Assembly (NCBI GenBank): GCA_046729895.1
Contig: JBKPHP010000226.1
Location: forward strand, 1 to 17,636
Source: DASXBA01 sp046729895
GTDB taxonomy: Bacteria; Actinomycetota; Thermoleophilia; Solirubrobacterales; Thermoleophilaceae
Direction: 5' to 3'
DNA length: 17,636 bases
Each line of letters begins with the position of its first letter. Within the stretch, counting starts at the first letter, position 1. This document shows, piece after piece, positions 15,217-17,636 of the stretch. The notes under the pieces are model-generated. The model saw only the letters and a list, made by a program, of their open reading frames with translations. It was not told the origin of the DNA and searched no databases. The position numbers were made by a program, and so were the translations under genes.

Positions 15217-16344
15217 CTACCGGTACACGCCGTTGTGGCCGAGGCTGAAGCGCCCGGGCTGCGGGAAGTAGGCGAGACCGTGCGCGCCGGCCCCGACCGG
15301 GATCCGCTTGACAAGCCGGCCCGTGCGCGTCGAAACGACGAGGACGGCGGCGTCGTAGCGGCTCGAGGCCCACAGCCGCCGGCCGCTCGGTGAGACCTGG
15401 AGCATGTCCGGCGTCCCGCCCACTTGCCAGGTTCGCCGCACCCGCCACTTGCGCGGGTCGATGACCGAGATGCTGCCGGCGAGCCGGTTGCTCACGTACA
15501 GGGAGCGGGCGTTGCGGCTGACGCTCAGCCCGTGCGCCCCAGCCCCGGTGCGCAGGAACCGGATCTCCCTCATGCGACGGGGGTCGATCACGGACACCCC
15601 TCCGCGGGCCTGGTTCGTGACATAGAAGACCCGGCCGTCTGGCGAGAGCTTCACGTCGACCGGGAGGCCTCCGACGCGCGCGGTGCCCGTCACCCGGGTC
15701 CGGCGCAGGTCGACCTTCGCGACCACCCCGCTGAACTCGCAGGAGGCGAGCAGATAGCGGCCGTTCCGCGAGAAGTCGAGGTGATCAACGCCCGACCAGG
15801 GCACCCGGATGCTCCGCTTCAGCTTCCAGCTCTGGGGATCGCGCACGTCGAGCCGCTGAAAGCGCTCGGCGACGACGATGGCCTTCGAGCCATCCGTGGT
15901 GAAATAGAGGTTGTACGGGTCCTCGACCGGGATGGTCCTCACCGGCTTGGCGGTGCGCGGATCGACCACGCTCAAGGAGTTCCCAACCGTGTTGTTCACG
16001 TACAGCCGGTGGAGCCCCCAGCTCGGGGTCACGTGGTGTGGCACGGCACCGACCTGGTAATGACCCACCACCCGGAGACGCCGGGGATCGATCACGTCAA
16101 GCGTGTCGGCATCGCTGTTGGGCACGTAGATCCGCTCCGGCAGGCCGGCCAGCGCCCGCGGGAGCCGGGTGGCGGTCGCGCCCGCGTAGACATTCGCCAT
16201 GCCCTGGCGCCGTGCCGGCCGCGGCGGCCTCTTCTCGATCGCGACGGGCCCGGTCCGGGCGTTCTCAGACCGACGCGGATGTCCGCTGCCGAGCGCGAAG
16301 GCGACGGTCGCCAGCGCCACAGCCAGGAGGGGCACGGCCGCCAC
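15217..16344 (-). CDS. Exported YVTN-type seven-bladed beta-propeller protein
   Basis: A 375-residue protein with an N-terminal hydrophobic signal or anchor (about residues 2-19, VPLLAVALATVAFAL). A basic linker follows, then about seven roughly 40-residue blades. Each blade has a YVxN-like strand and a following V-DPR turn, for example IYVPNSDADTLDVIDPR, LYVNNTVGNSLSVVDPR, FYVTNQARGGVSVIDPR and LYVSNRLAGSISVIDPR. Two inner blades are degenerate (IVVAERF, LLASCEFS). The protein ends PQPGRFSLGHNGVYR. YVTN propellers are typically extracytoplasmic and either bind partners or act as enzymes; no catalytic residues are evident here. GTG 16344 is the first start after an in-frame stop and lacks a good ribosome site. 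A start three codons later (GTG) is possible. The 134-base spacer upstream shows no clear signal. Confidence 0.85.
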   Translation of the reverse strand: MAAVPLLAVALATVAFALGSGHPRRSENARTGPVAIEKRPPRPARRQGMANVYAGATATRLPRALAGLPERIYVPNSDADTLDVIDPRRLRVVGHYQVGAVPHHVTPSWGLHRLYVNNTVGNSLSVVDPRTAKPVRTIPVEDPYNLYFTTDGSKAIVVAERFQRLDVRDPQSWKLKRSIRVPWSGVDHLDFSRNGRYLLASCEFSGVVAKVDLRRTRVTGTARVGGLPVDVKLSPDGRVFYVTNQARGGVSVIDPRRMREIRFLRTGAGAHGLSVSRNARSLYVSNRLAGSISVIDPRKWRVRRTWQVGGTPDMLQVSPSGRRLWASSRYDAAVLVVSTRTGRLVKRIPVGAGAHGLAYFPQPGRFSLGHNGVYR

Positions 16345-16478
16345 CGCGGATCTGCCGTCGGCGTGATCGCGGGACCGGCTCAGGTCTCTGCACGGGCGAG
16401 GTGGGGACGTCCGGGGGCTCTCCCTGGAGACCGGAAGCTACATCGGAATGCTCGCCCGTGCGATAGCGGACGCCCCGA

Positions 16479-17396
16479 TCAGGGCCCAGCGCCCGCCGCA
16501 GAGCAGTTGGCGAGCGTGGTGGCCGCGCGCTCGAGCCGGTCGCGCTGAGCGAGCGGTTCGAGCCAGCGCCCGGGTATCGCCCCAGGGCCGTGGCGGTAGC
16601 CGAGCAGCGTCCCGGCCACGGCAGCGTTCGTGTCGGTGTCGCCGCCCAGCGAGATCGCCCAGGCGACGCCGGTCTCGTAGCCTCCGAGCCCGAACGCGCA
16701 GAGCGCGATCGCGAGCGTCGTCCAGCAGGCGCCGGCGGCTGACCCGATCGCGAGCTCGGCGAGCGCGTCGCGGTCGTCTGCCGCTGCCAGCTCCAGTGGC
16801 CGCAGGAGCTCGGGGTGAGCTCGCGTCTCCGCGCGGGCGGCGGCGAGCGCAGCCTCGCCCTCTCGCAGCGCGATCAGGGCGGCGCACAGCGCCGCCGAGG
16901 CGGGCGCGGCGGCCGGATGTGCGTGGGTCAGGCGGGCGTCCTCGGCCGCGGCCGTCCGAGCCTCGTCGAGGCCGGGCGCGACGAGGGCAATCGGGGCGCA
17001 GCGCATCACCGTGCCGTTGCCTGCGCCCATGCCCGTGCCGGCGTGGAAGTCGGACGCGCGCCTGCGCGCGTCGGCGGCTCCCGAAGCCCCGACCAGCGCG
17101 GCCCGGGTGGCGCGGCCGATGCCCCTCCCGTCGTCCGTCGCCCAGCGGATGTAGCGCCGCGCGAGGTCGTCCGGGTCGAGCAGTCCTTGTTCGGCGATGC
17201 TCTCGGCCAGCTCAAGCGCGAGCGCCGTGTCGTCGGTCCACTGCCCCCGCGCCCAGTACGTGCTGTGGGCCATCTCGAGGCCGCGCGCGACCAGCTCGCG
17301 GGCCACCCCCGCATCCGCGAACTCGACCTGGGCGCCGAGCGCATCGCCCACGGCCAGGCCAAGCATCGCGCCCAAGCTGGCCTCCCTGTGAGTCAT
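16479..17396 (-). CDS. ADP-ribosylglycohydrolase family protein
   Basis: A 305-residue all-helical hydrolase of the DraG/ARH family, which removes ADP-ribose from proteins or small molecules using two magnesium ions. Signature motifs are GAMLGLAVGDALGA (9-22), the metal-binding WTDDTALAL with Thr54-Asp55-Asp56, GAGNGTVMRCAP (124-135), LTHAHP (156-161) and the second metal motif SLGGDTDTNAAVAG (249-262). All expected ligands are present, so it should be active. No nitrogenase genes or ADP-ribosyltransferase partner lie in the window, so a DraG role in nitrogen fixation is not supported, and the substrate is unknown. The ATG at 17396 gives the family N-terminus. It is divergent from the partial gene at the right edge and upstream of the beta-propeller gene. 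Confidence 0.93.
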   Translation of the reverse strand: MTHREASLGAMLGLAVGDALGAQVEFADAGVARELVARGLEMAHSTYWARGQWTDDTALALELAESIAEQGLLDPDDLARRYIRWATDDGRGIGRATRAALVGASGAADARRRASDFHAGTGMGAGNGTVMRCAPIALVAPGLDEARTAAAEDARLTHAHPAAAPASAALCAALIALREGEAALAAARAETRAHPELLRPLELAAADDRDALAELAIGSAAGACWTTLAIALCAFGLGGYETGVAWAISLGGDTDTNAAVAGTLLGYRHGPGAIPGRWLEPLAQRDRLERAATTLANCSAAGAGP

Positions 17397-17540
17397 CGCG
17401 CCGCCGACCGTACAGCCCAGCTACTCGTCCATTGCGAGCGTGCGTCGGGCAGCGGCTGGCAGACCACAACTTTCTCGACCACCTGGTGTTGACGACAAGG
17501 CGCGGCCAGCCCGCGCGGGTTAGACCCTGTGTTCTGAGAG

Positions 17541-17545
17541 AGGAG
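17541..17545 (+). promoter_or_regulatory. Ribosome binding site of the truncated right-edge gene
   Basis: AGGAG within the purine run GAGAGAGGAG lies seven bases before the GTG at 17553. It is the clearest ribosome site of the right end and decides the start there. Confidence 0.75.
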
Positions 17546-17552
17546 CAGTCTC

Positions 17553-17636
17553 GTGAAGCTTCGTTACCTCGCCGTCGCCGCGCTCGTGGGCGCGCTGAGC
17601 GTGTTGCTCGTCACCGCGGCGATCGGCGCCAAGCAG
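17553..17636 (+). CDS. Exported protein, 5' end only
   Basis: Twenty-eight codons run in frame from GTG 17553 to the window end. The product starts MKLRYLAVAALVGALSVLL, a short basic region followed by a long hydrophobic core and then AIGAKQ, which may be just past a signal-peptidase site. So an exported or membrane-anchored protein begins here; its function cannot be told. A TTGACG at 17489-17494 could be a -35 element, but no -10 stands at the right distance. The gene is divergent from the ADP-ribosylglycohydrolase gene across about 156 bases. Confidence 0.7.
   Translation, partial: MKLRYLAVAALVGALSVLLVTAAIGAKQ

Noticed and set aside
15424..16548. 374-codon plus-strand frame opposite the beta-propeller
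   Set aside because: The minus strand has unmistakable repeated YVxN blades and an export signal; the plus frame is a shadow.
17489..17494. TTGACG as a -35 promoter element for the right-edge gene
   Set aside because: The nearest -10-like sequence (TTAGAC, 17520-17525) is about 25 bases away, too far for a standard promoter.

Overview
The window is very GC-rich, uses GTG starts often, and opens with the replication/ribosome order rpsF-ssb-rpsR-rplI-dnaB. That order is typical of Actinobacteria. A DnaC/DnaI-type helicase loader sits between dnaB and purA, which most classical Actinobacteria (mycobacteria, streptomycetes) lack. Together with the neighbouring gene families, this suggests a deep-branching actinobacterial lineage, perhaps Thermoleophilia. 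The placement is inference, not proof.

Region 1 (1-6961, mostly + strand). The 5' end of a divergent membrane-protein gene lies at the left edge. Then come rpsF (S6), ssb, rpsR (zinc-type S18), a 24-codon bridging ORF built on a heptamer tandem repeat, rplI (L9), dnaB interrupted by a 422-residue intein with a LAGLIDADG-type endonuclease domain, a DnaC-like AAA+ loader overlapping the dnaB stop, and purA. From rpsR onward the genes are tightly packed or overlapping, so they are probably co-transcribed.

Region 2 (6980-11943, all - strand). Reading from right to left, this is a UDP-GlcNAc 2-epimerase, a Gfo/Idh/MocA sugar dehydrogenase, a left-handed beta-helix acyltransferase, an unrecognised membrane protein with a His cluster, and three small membrane proteins (DUF2752, DUF4190-like, RDD). 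The first four genes are joined by short stop/start overlaps, as are DUF2752 and DUF4190. The first three look like part of a pathway to a 2,3-diacetamido uronic-acid or related sugar nucleotide for a surface glycan. The aminotransferase and glycosyltransferases are not in this window.

Region 3 (11992-17636, mixed). It holds a possible 39-residue small protein on the + strand, a class IV PLP enzyme, an alpha/beta hydrolase (lipase/PGAP1-like), a small single-span membrane protein, an exported YVTN-type seven-bladed beta-propeller, an ADP-ribosylglycohydrolase, and the first 28 codons of an exported protein cut by the window end. These look like independent chromosomal genes.

No tRNA, rRNA, CRISPR array, insertion sequence, prophage or recognisable defence operon was found. 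No gene-free stretch exceeds 300 bases; the longest is 14323-14550. The most unusual elements are the DnaB intein, the loader with an enlarged region after sensor 1, the repeat-built bridging ORF before rplI, and the unclassified His-cluster membrane protein.
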